Source: Desulfomonilia bacterium (lineage in GTDB: Bacteria > Desulfobacterota > Desulfomonilia > UBA1062). Taken from it: 64,000 nt of DNA. Shown piece by piece: positions 17,301 to 25,512 of this stretch; the first letter of the stretch is position 1, and each line of letters begins with the position of its first letter. A model generated the notes under the pieces. That model was not told the DNA's origin, did no database searches, and worked only from the letters and a program-made list of their open reading frames with translations. The position numbers and the translations under genes are program-made. Location of the stretch: contig DATCTV010000062.1 in the NCBI GenBank assembly GCA_036567785.1, forward strand, positions 124,001 through 188,000. Reading direction: 5' to 3'.

Positions 17301-20125
17301 AGGCGAATATTGAGGGCAGGTCCACGGGCCCCGACGAATTCAATCTGATTCGAAAAGATGGCAGCAAGATCCCCGTTGAGATCAATACGAGCTTGATAAA
17401 ACGCTATGGGGAAGCAGTTGCGCTGGCCTTTGTAAGGGATATTACAAAACGGAAACAGGCGGAAGATGCCTTCAAAAAGAGTGAGGAAAAATTCAGGACG
17501 CTTGTAGACAATGTTCCTGGAATTGTTTACCGCTGTGAAGCCAATGCGCCCTGGCGAATGCTCCATATCAATGATGTTGTCTTTGAGATAACAGGGAGGA
17601 AAGCGGCGGATTTTCTGGAAGGAAAAATCAAATGGGCAGATATAATTGTCCCATATGACCTTGAGTTTGTAGAAAAGAAAGTTCGCGAGGGAGTCGAAAA
17701 GAATATTTCTTATGAGATCGAATACCGTATATCAGGAGCGGATGGCGGCATAAAATGGGTATGGGAAGCAGGGAAATGCTCCTATGATGAAAAAGGCACC
17801 CCTCTCTATATCGACGGTGTGATTTTAGATGTAACACAACGCAAGATAATAGAGGCTGAGCTTGAGTACGCACGGGATACTGCCGAGGCAGCCACCAGGG
17901 CCAAAAGTGAATTCCTGTCCAATATGAGCCACGAGATAAGGACTCCGATGAACGCCATAATTGGACTGACCTATCTTGCGCTTCAGACCGGACTGACAGC
18001 AAAGCAGCGCGAATACCTGACCAGGATTCATGATTCTGCAGGAAATCTGCTTGGAATAATCAATGATATCCTTGATTTTTCCAAGATCGAGGCGGGCAGG
18101 ATCGAGCTGGAGAATATCGAATTCTCATTCGATTCCATGCTTGCTGAAATATCGAATATCGTAAGCAAACAGGCTGAAGACAAGGGGATTGAATATGTGT
18201 TCGACATAGATTCCCATATTCCGGCAAAGCTCACAGGAGACCCGTTGAGGCTGAAGCAGGTACTGATTAATCTTACCGGAAATGCGATTAAATTCACGGA
18301 AAAGGGTGAAGTCGTTCTCAGGGCCGAACTTGTTAAAAAGACGGCGTTCAACGGGGAGACGAGGGCCAGGATAAAATTCATTGTCAGTGACACGGGCATA
18401 GGGCTCAAGCCCGAAGAGATCGAGAGACTGTTTGAATCATTTACCCAGGCTGACAGTTCTATAACACGAAGATTCGGCGGTACAGGGCTTGGCCTGACCA
18501 TCAGCAGGAAGCTTGTCAATCTTATGGGCGGTGAAATCGAGGTTGAAAGCGTCTACGGAAGAGGCAGTTCGTTTTCATTCTCTGTGGATTTCAATGTAAC
18601 GAAAGAATGGGATGACAGCATGGCCATTCCTTCCTTCATACAGGGTTCAAGGGCTCTTATTGTAGACGACAATGAAAGCGTCAGGGATATAATGGAAGCC
18701 TATCTGACAAGGTTCGGTTTCACAGTGACGGTGGCATCTGACGGCTACCAGGCCATCAGAATTCTTGAAGAGGAGAGCATTCCCTTCAGTCTCATGCTTC
18801 TTGACTGGAAGATGCCGGGACTCGACGGGATTCAGACGCTGGAGAAGATAAGAGGGGATGCAAGGATTTCTCAAGTTCCGCCTGTGATAATGGTTTCAGG
18901 CTATACGGATGAAGTCGATAACCTGTTTGCACAGGAGCATGGTGTGAGCGGTTTTCTGAAAAAACCGATGTCACGTTCCGACCTTTTCGATGTGATCATG
19001 GAAGTAATGGGCCAGAAATCTGAAAAAACAGATAAGATGATACGGCCGTCGATTGACAGCGAAATCTTTGAGAAGTTGAAAGGAGGCAGGGTTCTGCTTG
19101 TCGAGGATAATGTCATAAATCAGCAGGTTGCATCTGAGATCCTGAAAAGCGCCGGGATGCTTGTCAAAATTGCCGGCAATGGAAAAAAAGCCTTGAAAGC
19201 GCTTGAAGAAGATTCCTTCGACATAGTGCTGATGGATGTTCAGATGCCTGAAATGGACGGAATAGAGGCAACGCGAATAATAAGGAAAGACGACAAAAAC
19301 CGGAATCTGCCCATTATTGCAATGACTGCGCATGCAATGTCAGGAGACAGGGAGCGCTTTCTGGAAGCGGGAATGAACGATCACACGCCTAAGCCAATCG
19401 ATCCGGAATCTTTCTTTGCCACCCTGGCAAAATGGATTAACAGACAGAATACTGACGGTGAAATCAGCAGCGATATTGTCAGTATCAAGGAGTCTGGTAC
19501 ATTACCCGGAAAGCTTGAAGGTATAGATGTCGATAATGCGCTTAAGCGTATTATGGGCAATAAAGGGCTTTTGAGAGAAATCATTCTTGAATTCTGTACG
19601 AGCTTTCAGGATGCCTCGGAAAAGGTAAAATCCCTGGTTGATGTCGGTAAAATAGGGGAGGCGGAAGCACTTGTACATAACATCAAAGGGGCGGCAGGGA
19701 ATATTGGTGCTTCAAGGCTTTATAGAATAGCGGCTGAGTATGATGACAGTTTAAAAAAGAACAGGACAGGCACCTTTAAAAAAATGCACAACAAGTTTGC
19801 TGAAGAGCTTAAAAAGGTGCTTTCAAACTCAGTGCTGCTTGCCGAACCGTCGGATGTGCATGATGATAAGCCTGTTTATATAAGTGAAAAAGAAAGCATG
19901 AAATTTGCCATGCTGGTAGATACCCTTGAAAGTCAGCTTAAGGAAAGCAGTTTTGACAGCGCTGAAACATATGATAAGATTGTTTCCATCGGGTGCAAGC
20001 CGCTGGAAAGTGAAATCAGGAAGCTCGGTATCGCCATCAACAGATTCGATTTTGAAGCCGCTATCGGCCTGCTCATGGAAATCAGGAAAAACATTGGTGT
20101 CTGCAGAGGGGAGGATAAGTCATGA
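14345..20125 (+). CDS. Giant hybrid sensor kinase: PhnD-like domain, 5 PAS, GAF, HisKA, HATPase, 2 REC, Hpt
   Basis: This is a 1926-residue membrane sensor for a complete intramolecular phosphorelay. Order: N-terminal signal/anchor (about 10-31); periplasmic PhnD-like ABC substrate-binding domain (about 36-310, of the type that binds phosphate, phosphonate or related ligands); transmembrane helix (about 326-350); PAS (380-495); GAF (503-655); four more PAS domains (about 664-790, 796-910, 920-1037, 1045-1165). The dimerisation/phosphoacceptor helix carries SNMSHEIRTPMN with His1196, followed by an ATPase with N box (NAIKF) and G boxes (DTGIGL, GGTGLGL). Two receivers have Asp1487 and Asp1631, and an Hpt domain has His1778 (VHNIKGAAG). 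GGAG precedes the ATG. The stop overlaps the next gene's start by 4 nt, so the two are translationally coupled. Confidence 0.95.
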   Translation: MMKHVNYLKTYMIPFYVMLFLIAGYSVSLLNAGSPVTVKIGVLANEGEAECRKMWQPTMDYLAGRMPEYRFKLVPLGFDSIEKQVEKNRVDFIICNPAIYVNYEVKYGATRLLTLREKIGGKIVTNYGGVIFTRKDRADIRRLSDLKGKRFAAVDKESFGGWLIALYEFKKHKIDPQKEFAPLYFSGSHPGVVYDVRDGRADAGTVKTGMLEKMAEEKTIDLKDFHVFPRESRTDESPYPFLVSTDLFPGWTFARLKGTSEELAKEISKEFLDMPEDSAAAKAAGSAGWTVCLSYQPVHECLEAVNAPPYENFGNVSYKIAFKKLITPIAAIVAGLLGLIIMMIYIAWLNRRLKNSVINIRKESDQKELMQKELKESEERLRLINENSADIILSLDTNGVFTYVSPVWKKLLGSDRESITGLSFTKFVHPGDLDMLKESFIRVVVSAEHVEGVEFRVLHTNGTWRWFRMNASPIIDNEGKVEALAGVARDITESKRAEDEIKAAFDIIANADGFTMDELLQKTVNEAERLTGSEVAFFHFVEEDQKTISLQGWSDNTKKVCTASGKGGHYPVESAGVWVDCIYERKPVIHNDYAGLYHKKGLPEGHVPLVREAVVPIFIDDVIVGIIGVGNKAIDYDERDVHILSMLAKSAWSVIHRRKAEAELKENTELFKTIGDSALDALVVMDSNGNVTLFNPSAEKMFGYTEKEIMGKSVHDFLAPERYRKDFEAKFPEFKRTGRGDVIGKVVELVAINKYGTEFPVEISLAGFKKADQWMSVATIRDITVRKIIEDEYKKSEERYRSLVENINDVFYILDNEGNITYISPVIERLSKYKVADLIGKSFVPMIHPDDLPGLLESFGRLQKGQMEPSEFRIMDKDGTVIHVRTSSRPLYTDGKITGFTALMSNITERKLAEEALRESEQMFKSTLEDAPDGIYISDLTGNFILGNRRCEEIIGYKREELIGRNFLELNLLAEDELIKAAGLLQANIEGRSTGPDEFNLIRKDGSKIPVEINTSLIKRYGEAVALAFVRDITKRKQAEDAFKKSEEKFRTLVDNVPGIVYRCEANAPWRMLHINDVVFEITGRKAADFLEGKIKWADIIVPYDLEFVEKKVREGVEKNISYEIEYRISGADGGIKWVWEAGKCSYDEKGTPLYIDGVILDVTQRKIIEAELEYARDTAEAATRAKSEFLSNMSHEIRTPMNAIIGLTYLALQTGLTAKQREYLTRIHDSAGNLLGIINDILDFSKIEAGRIELENIEFSFDSMLAEISNIVSKQAEDKGIEYVFDIDSHIPAKLTGDPLRLKQVLINLTGNAIKFTEKGEVVLRAELVKKTAFNGETRARIKFIVSDTGIGLKPEEIERLFESFTQADSSITRRFGGTGLGLTISRKLVNLMGGEIEVESVYGRGSSFSFSVDFNVTKEWDDSMAIPSFIQGSRALIVDDNESVRDIMEAYLTRFGFTVTVASDGYQAIRILEEESIPFSLMLLDWKMPGLDGIQTLEKIRGDARISQVPPVIMVSGYTDEVDNLFAQEHGVSGFLKKPMSRSDLFDVIMEVMGQKSEKTDKMIRPSIDSEIFEKLKGGRVLLVEDNVINQQVASEILKSAGMLVKIAGNGKKALKALEEDSFDIVLMDVQMPEMDGIEATRIIRKDDKNRNLPIIAMTAHAMSGDRERFLEAGMNDHTPKPIDPESFFATLAKWINRQNTDGEISSDIVSIKESGTLPGKLEGIDVDNALKRIMGNKGLLREIILEFCTSFQDASEKVKSLVDVGKIGEAEALVHNIKGAAGNIGASRLYRIAAEYDDSLKKNRTGTFKKMHNKFAEELKKVLSNSVLLAEPSDVHDDKPVYISEKESMKFAMLVDTLESQLKESSFDSAETYDKIVSIGCKPLESEIRKLGIAINRFDFEAAIGLLMEIRKNIGVCRGEDKS

Positions 20126-21060
20126 AAAAAATACTTATCGTTGACGATTATCCCGCCAATATAAAGGTTCTTGGCGAGCTTCTGAGAGAAAAATATGAAG
20201 TGCTTGTGGCCACAAATGGTTTGAAGGCGGTCACCTTGGCCAGAGAAAAGGCGCCCGACCTCATTCTCATGGATGTGATGATGCCGGAAATGGACGGCTT
20301 CAGCGCCGCTTCAATAATAAAAAAAGATAAGCTTACCGAAGAAATACCGATAATATTCATTACTGCAAAGGGTGAGACCGAAGATATTGTGAAGGGTTTT
20401 GAAGTCGGCGGACAGGATTATATAACAAAGCCGTTCAATCCGCAGGAACTTTTCGCCAGGGTGAATACGCACCTTGAACTTCAACAATCCAAGCAGGCAC
20501 TGAAAGATTATGCGCTTGAACTGGAAAAAGTGAATAACGAGCTGAAGGAATCGAACGCCATGCTCGAATTTATGGCATGGCATGATCAGCTTACAGGCCT
20601 TCCGAACAGGAGATATATGAGGGACCAGATTAAAGCCGAGCAAAACAGGTCTGCCCGCAGCGGAAAGCCTTTTACGTTGGTTATGGGTGATATTGACGAC
20701 TTCAAGCGTGTTAATGACACATACGGGCATGAGACGGGCGATGGTGTTCTGAAACATATTTCAGAAATCATCACGGCATCATTGAGGAAGCAGGACTTAT
20801 TGAGCCGATGGGGGGGAGAAGAATTTCTTTTTCTTCTGCCTGAAACCGATTTGGATGGGGCCATGATCGTATCGGAAAAGATACGGTCCAGTATTGAAGC
20901 GGAGCCGTATAATTTTGAGGACAAGTCAATTCGTCTTACCCTGACTCTCGGTGTTGCCGAATTCGATGAGGCTCAAGGGATTGACGGTGTTATAAGGCGT
21001 GCCGATGATGCCCTTTATAAGGGTAAAAAGGGTACTAAAAACTGTGTTGTAGCCGGATGA
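20122..21060 (+). CDS. Response regulator diguanylate cyclase (REC-GGDEF)
   Basis: This 312-residue output protein makes cyclic di-GMP when phosphorylated. The receiver domain (about 1-120) has acidic pocket residues near DD and phosphoacceptor Asp51 (LMDVMMPEMDG), with the conserved Lys in YITKPF. A short coiled linker leads to the GGDEF domain, whose active-site loop is GGEEF at 231-235, so it should be active. An inhibitory I-site RxxD (RKQD, 222-225) sits at the standard spacing, implying product feedback. It starts within the ATGA overlap with the giant hybrid kinase, so that kinase's final Hpt (His1778) is the likely phosphodonor. Confidence 0.95.
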   Translation: MKKILIVDDYPANIKVLGELLREKYEVLVATNGLKAVTLAREKAPDLILMDVMMPEMDGFSAASIIKKDKLTEEIPIIFITAKGETEDIVKGFEVGGQDYITKPFNPQELFARVNTHLELQQSKQALKDYALELEKVNNELKESNAMLEFMAWHDQLTGLPNRRYMRDQIKAEQNRSARSGKPFTLVMGDIDDFKRVNDTYGHETGDGVLKHISEIITASLRKQDLLSRWGGEEFLFLLPETDLDGAMIVSEKIRSSIEAEPYNFEDKSIRLTLTLGVAEFDEAQGIDGVIRRADDALYKGKKGTKNCVVAG

Positions 21061-21138
21061 GGGGAGGGCGTCAATTCAAGTTCTGTTTATGAGGGGAGAA
21101 TCATGAAATGAAATATATTGTATCGAATTCTGACATCT

Positions 21139-23193
21139 TTACTCGTTAAGTATTTGGCGGCACTTTTCGAGCAATTCATTGACCTTGAAAGGTTTCTGTA
21201 TAAACTGATTTCCTTTTTTCAGTGAGCCGATTAAAGCAATCGTGCTGTCTGTATATCCGGACATATACAATACCCTGGCCTCCGGGTGCCTTTCATGGAT
21301 TTTTTCAAAGGCCTCGGGCCCCTTTATTCCCGGCATAATAACATCGGTCAGCACTAGGTGAATAGGTCCTGAATGCAAGTTGGCTCTGCTAATGGCATCC
21401 TTTGCGTCATTTGATTCGATCACCGTATAACCCTGGTCAGCGAGTATCTGGCATGCAAGCTTTCGAACGCTCGAGTCATCCTCTACTACCATCACTGTTA
21501 CCAAACCTGATACCGGCGATGGATGCTTAACCGGATGTATTTTCTTGCTTCCATCATCTTCTGGGTGCAGCGGCAGATATATGCTGAATACTGTACCTTT
21601 GTTCAGTTCGCTTTCAACTGAAATTTTTCCTCCATGCTGCATGATTATGCCGTATGAGGTTGCAAGTCCCAAACCAGTGCCTTTATTATTGCCTTTGGTG
21701 GTAAAAAATGGCTCAAAAATGCGTTCCATTAACTCATTCTTTATTCCACAACCGGTATCGCTGACTGTTATTATTACATAACTTCCAGGCGGGAGTTCGG
21801 AAGTTTTGTCTCTTTGAGTATTATTCAATTCAGCAACTGCCGTCTTGATCTTCAGTATCCCGCCATTGGGCATGGCGTCACGGGCATTGACTGCCAGGTT
21901 CATCAAAACCTGTTCCAATTGCGCGGAATCTGCCTTTACTGTGAGCGGTCCGGGGGCCAGTTCAAGAACAAGTTTGATGTCTTCACCTATCAACCGTCTC
22001 AACAGCTTTTCGAAACCGGTTATGATATTGTTGACATTCTCAGGCTTCATTTCGAGGATCTGTTTGCGGCTGAAGGCTAATAGTTGTCTGGTAAGGTCTT
22101 TGGCCCGAAGGCCTGCCTGATATATCTGCTGCATCGGCTCGTAGTAGGGATGGTCCTTTCTTGTGGTTTCCAGCAGGATCTCTTCATACCCAATGATAAT
22201 GGACAGCAGATTGTTAAAATCGTGAGCCACACCGCCTGCAAGAAGGCCTATTGCTTCCATCTTCTGGGCCTGGCGCAATTGAGATTCCAACTCCTTCTGT
22301 ATTTTTTCCGATTGTTTCCGTTCCGTGATATCTCGTATTAGTCCAATGAATCCTGTAAGAGTCCCATCATCATTATGAAGATAGTAAGCATTGACTTCAC
22401 CTGGGAATATTGTACCGTCTTTTTTCTTGAAATTAGCATTATATAAAAAATTGGTTTTATTATTAACATGTTTTTCAAGTTCAACGCCGAAGCGCATGAA
22501 TTCTTCTTCATTTTCATAAATGATGAGAATATTCTTCCCTGATATTTCTTCAAGAGAATAGCCAAACATCTCGACAAATGCACGGTTGCAGTCGATAATA
22601 GTTCTGTTTGTGTCTGAAACTGCAATTGCATCACGAATACTATTGTACAATGATCTGTACATCTCTTCACTTTGACGCAAGGTTTCCTCGGCCTTCTGTC
22701 GTGCCTGAACCTCTCTTTCAAGTTGAAGCATCCTTTTCTCAAGCTTTCTCACGAGCCTTTCGTTGTAAAGTTTAAGGGCTTCCTCTTCTCCAATCGGCGC
22801 AGTTTCCAGAATCATATCGCCGTCCCTGACCTCTGCCAGGACACTATGGACAATTTCAATAAAGTCTTCCGGTTCGCAGGGCTTGATAACAAAACGATCA
22901 GCACCTATTTTGATGGCGAATTCTTCATCCTTTTCTCCGGTGTAGGTGGCAGTGTAAATGATAAACGGGATATGGCGCAGGTTTTCGTCTGTCTTGACCT
23001 TTCGGCATAATGCAAAACCGTCCATGACAGGCATGAGAATATCGCTGATGATAAGATCGAAATTGCCTGATTTTAACCTTTCCAATGCTTCAGCTCCGTT
23101 TGCAGCCGATTGTACCCCATATCCGTTCCCCTTGAGCAGGGTTTCCAGCATATACCGGTTCTCGTCTTTATCTTCTACGATAAGTATGTTCAT
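21139..23193 (-). CDS. Hybrid histidine kinase REC-PAS-HisKA-HATPase-REC
   Basis: This 684-residue soluble hybrid kinase has no membrane segment. An N-terminal receiver (Asp51, SDILMPVMDG) is followed by a coiled linker, a PAS domain (about 175-300), and a phosphoacceptor helix of the HisKA family in the form GGVAHDFNN (His near residue 326, NtrB-like subgroup). A full ATPase domain (NARDAM, DTGCGI, GTGLGL) precedes a C-terminal receiver (VLTDVIMPGIKG). It is the last gene of a three-gene minus-strand operon, starting one nt after the upstream receiver gene ends. Phosphate probably enters through its N-terminal receiver from the SBP-kinase. No DNA-binding output is encoded in this operon. Confidence 0.93.
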   Translation of the reverse strand: MNILIVEDKDENRYMLETLLKGNGYGVQSAANGAEALERLKSGNFDLIISDILMPVMDGFALCRKVKTDENLRHIPFIIYTATYTGEKDEEFAIKIGADRFVIKPCEPEDFIEIVHSVLAEVRDGDMILETAPIGEEEALKLYNERLVRKLEKRMLQLEREVQARQKAEETLRQSEEMYRSLYNSIRDAIAVSDTNRTIIDCNRAFVEMFGYSLEEISGKNILIIYENEEEFMRFGVELEKHVNNKTNFLYNANFKKKDGTIFPGEVNAYYLHNDDGTLTGFIGLIRDITERKQSEKIQKELESQLRQAQKMEAIGLLAGGVAHDFNNLLSIIIGYEEILLETTRKDHPYYEPMQQIYQAGLRAKDLTRQLLAFSRKQILEMKPENVNNIITGFEKLLRRLIGEDIKLVLELAPGPLTVKADSAQLEQVLMNLAVNARDAMPNGGILKIKTAVAELNNTQRDKTSELPPGSYVIITVSDTGCGIKNELMERIFEPFFTTKGNNKGTGLGLATSYGIIMQHGGKISVESELNKGTVFSIYLPLHPEDDGSKKIHPVKHPSPVSGLVTVMVVEDDSSVRKLACQILADQGYTVIESNDAKDAISRANLHSGPIHLVLTDVIMPGIKGPEAFEKIHERHPEARVLYMSGYTDSTIALIGSLKKGNQFIQKPFKVNELLEKCRQILNE

Positions 23194-23194
23194 A

Positions 23195-23584
23195 TCATGC
23201 CTCTTTGTTTTTACTGTGTTCAGGCAGATATCGGATGATTTCGGCTACAAAGGTTTCCGGGTCGATGGGCTTCTCGATGTAACCTGTGGCGCCTGCGGCC
23301 AGGATTTTTTCTTTATCTCCAACCATGGCGTATGAGGTAACTGCAATAATTGGTACTCCTTTCATTTCGGGATGCTTTATAAGTTCAGCGGCCACGGCAT
23401 ATCCATCCATTTCGGGAAGCTGGATGTCCAGAAGAATAGCAAGCGGCTTGTGGTTCAAGGCCATTTCGATACCTTTCCTGCCGTCTTCTGCGCCGATAAC
23501 CGTATATCCGTTCTTTTCCAGCAGAAAGCGCATGAGATAAAAATTCTGTGCATTGTCTTCAATGATTAACAGCGTTCCGGTCAT
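23195..23584 (-). CDS. Stand-alone receiver domain response regulator
   Basis: This 129-residue single-domain CheY/DivK-like receiver has acidic residues E9 and D10, phosphoacceptor Asp53 (LLDIQLPEMDG), a Thr in VTSYAM, and Lys in YIEKPID. No output domain is present, so it should act by protein contact or as a phosphorelay shuttle. It overlaps the upstream kinase gene by 4 nt and ends 1 nt before the downstream hybrid kinase, so the order kinase to shuttle to hybrid kinase fits a linear relay. Confidence 0.93.
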   Translation of the reverse strand: MTGTLLIIEDNAQNFYLMRFLLEKNGYTVIGAEDGRKGIEMALNHKPLAILLDIQLPEMDGYAVAAELIKHPEMKGVPIIAVTSYAMVGDKEKILAAGATGYIEKPIDPETFVAEIIRYLPEHSKNKEA

Positions 23585-25275
23585 GTCAAACCTCCTGTCT
23601 TTATCGGAATGCGTATGGTAAAGGTGCTGCCTTTTCCCAATTCGCTTGTGACATCAATGGAGCCGCCCATCATATCCAGGAGCTTTTTGCATATTGAGAG
23701 CCCGAGTCCGGTGCCTTCATGTTTGCGTGTAAGGCCGGTATCGATCTGGTGAAACGGTTGAAATATATCGGCAAGCTCTTCTGCCCTCATGCCAATACCT
23801 GTGTCTGTTACAGTAAGCAGACAATGATCGTGATCGAATCCGCATGAAATGCCTACTCGTCCTTTCTCTGTGAATTTAATGGCGTTGTTGAGCAGATTAA
23901 GGATGACCTGTTCAAGGCGGCGCTGATCAGAAATAATTGTGCCGACATTCTCTGAAATGTCCACATGCAGAGATAATCCCTTCTGTTCGGCCAGCGGTGA
24001 GACCAGTTTGACTATTTTCTCAATAGATTGCTTCAGGTCAAAAGATGTCATGGAAAGATCCAATTGGCCGGCCTCGATTTTGGAAATATCAAGCACATCG
24101 TTGATCAGTGATAAGAGGTGGCGTGAACTGGTTTGAACCATGGTCATCTGTTTTCTCTGCTCTTCATTCAAGGGACCGGCCAGACCCTGGAGCATAATGC
24201 CGGTAAAGCCGATAATGGAATTCAATGGTGTCCGCAATTCATGTGACATGGTGGCCAGGAAGGCTGATTTGATCCGGTCGGCCTCCTGGGCCTTTTCCAT
24301 GGCCACGGCCAGTTCAGCTGTACGCTCTTTGATACGCTGCTCCATTTCATTGTTGATTTGCCATAGTTCACGGGTACGCACATTCACCTGATGCTTTAAA
24401 ATGAATGTACCTATCAGACTCATAATGAGCATAATGCCCGTGATCAGCCCTAAAAGTTTAAGCCATGCCGGCAGTTTAAGATGTACCTCTTCCGAGGTCC
24501 ATCTCTTCAACGAAGCATAATAAATAGAATTAGGGTCGCTTTTCATATCTAAAAGATTCTTGTCGATAGCATCCAGCAGTTGTCTTTGTGCGTTGCCGGG
24601 TGCTGCGAAAAAGAGGGTGGAAGGATCGAAAATAATTGCCGTATCTTCAAGCCCGTACTTTTTTGCATGCATTAATCCGTAGAAGCGGTTGGTGATACCA
24701 GCGTCTATTTCATGTCTGGCAACTTTTTCAAACATGGTTTTATAATCCGGCACTGAAATCAAGGTGATGTTTAACCCGAAGTTATGTGTGAGCATGTCAA
24801 ACGTATCCTTCTGAACAGAACCCTCCAGGATGGCAATTCGCTTTCCGTTCAGGTCCAATATTGCCTTGATCTTGCTGTCCTTGGGTGCATACACCTGAGA
24901 CCAGGAGAACAGGACCGGCACCTTGTGAAAGGAGAATCTTTTTTCCCGTTCAGCCGTATAGGCCACATCAGGCATGAGATCTATTTCCCCTCTGGATAGA
25001 CGTTCCAATCCCTCCGCCCATGTGCCTGGTATATATTGCAGTTTCCAGCCTTCGATCTTTGCAATATATTCGATGATATCAATAAAAATTCCTTCGGGTT
25101 TACCTGTATCCGAGGTGAAGACCTTCGGTGCATTTTCATAAACGCCAACCCTTACGACACGGTCATCCGCATTTGCTGATGGGGTTATAATGAATAAAAA
25201 GACAGATAAGATTGTGAAAATACTTATAATAAATCGTGATTGACAGGCGTCACTGTTATGTTTGCTCAAGGTCAT
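23581..25275 (-). CDS. Histidine kinase with periplasmic SBP_bac_3 sensor domain
   Basis: This 564-residue membrane sensor has a signal peptide or first helix (to about 36), then a periplasmic domain of the amino-acid ABC-transporter substrate-binding type (about 38-260: VVRVGVYENAPKVF, GIFIDIIEYIAK, WAEGLERLSRGEIDLMPD). A transmembrane helix (about 268-292), a coiled coil, the phosphoacceptor FLATMSHELRTPLNS, and an ATPase domain with NAIKF, DTGIGM and GTGLGL follow. Ligands of such sensors are usually polar amino acids or similar solutes. The start has GGAGG seven nt upstream. First gene of the operon, overlapping the receiver gene by 4 nt. Confidence 0.93.
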   Translation of the reverse strand: MTLSKHNSDACQSRFIISIFTILSVFLFIITPSANADDRVVRVGVYENAPKVFTSDTGKPEGIFIDIIEYIAKIEGWKLQYIPGTWAEGLERLSRGEIDLMPDVAYTAEREKRFSFHKVPVLFSWSQVYAPKDSKIKAILDLNGKRIAILEGSVQKDTFDMLTHNFGLNITLISVPDYKTMFEKVARHEIDAGITNRFYGLMHAKKYGLEDTAIIFDPSTLFFAAPGNAQRQLLDAIDKNLLDMKSDPNSIYYASLKRWTSEEVHLKLPAWLKLLGLITGIMLIMSLIGTFILKHQVNVRTRELWQINNEMEQRIKERTAELAVAMEKAQEADRIKSAFLATMSHELRTPLNSIIGFTGIMLQGLAGPLNEEQRKQMTMVQTSSRHLLSLINDVLDISKIEAGQLDLSMTSFDLKQSIEKIVKLVSPLAEQKGLSLHVDISENVGTIISDQRRLEQVILNLLNNAIKFTEKGRVGISCGFDHDHCLLTVTDTGIGMRAEELADIFQPFHQIDTGLTRKHEGTGLGLSICKKLLDMMGGSIDVTSELGKGSTFTIRIPIKTGGLT

Positions 25276-25473
25276 TACTTACCTCCAAGCCGTATAACTA
25301 ATGAACATTTTCCTGTATATTCCCTCAAAGTTGCAGTTTTGAATTCAGCATAGTTAAATTATATGTTCTTTAAAAATATAAACAAGTATCATGGATAATA
25401 AACTGAGATATTCTAAATATGAATGTTGAAAAGCTGTTTTCAGAATAAGCTTCTGCCTTTGCTTTTATGACTG

Positions 25474-25479
25474 TATAAT
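25474..25479 (+). promoter_or_regulatory. Possible -10 box for the acylase gene
   Basis: A consensus TATAAT lies 34 nt before the proposed GTG start. The best -35 at 17-nt spacing is a weak TTCTGC (25451-25456), so this is only a candidate. Confidence 0.35.
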
Positions 25480-25512
25480 CTGTAATTGTTAAAATATGGG
25501 CAGGGAGGTTGT

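Noticed and set aside
15484-17840. Repeated PAS-like segments in the giant kinase as a possible DNA repeat array
   Set aside because: The similarity is at protein-fold level; the nucleotide sequences of the segments do not form direct repeats.
21108-21149. Thirteen-codon frame MKYIVSNSDIFTR with a GGGGAG site upstream
   Set aside because: Too short to support, overlaps the end of the opposite-strand hybrid kinase, and has no other evidence of being a gene.
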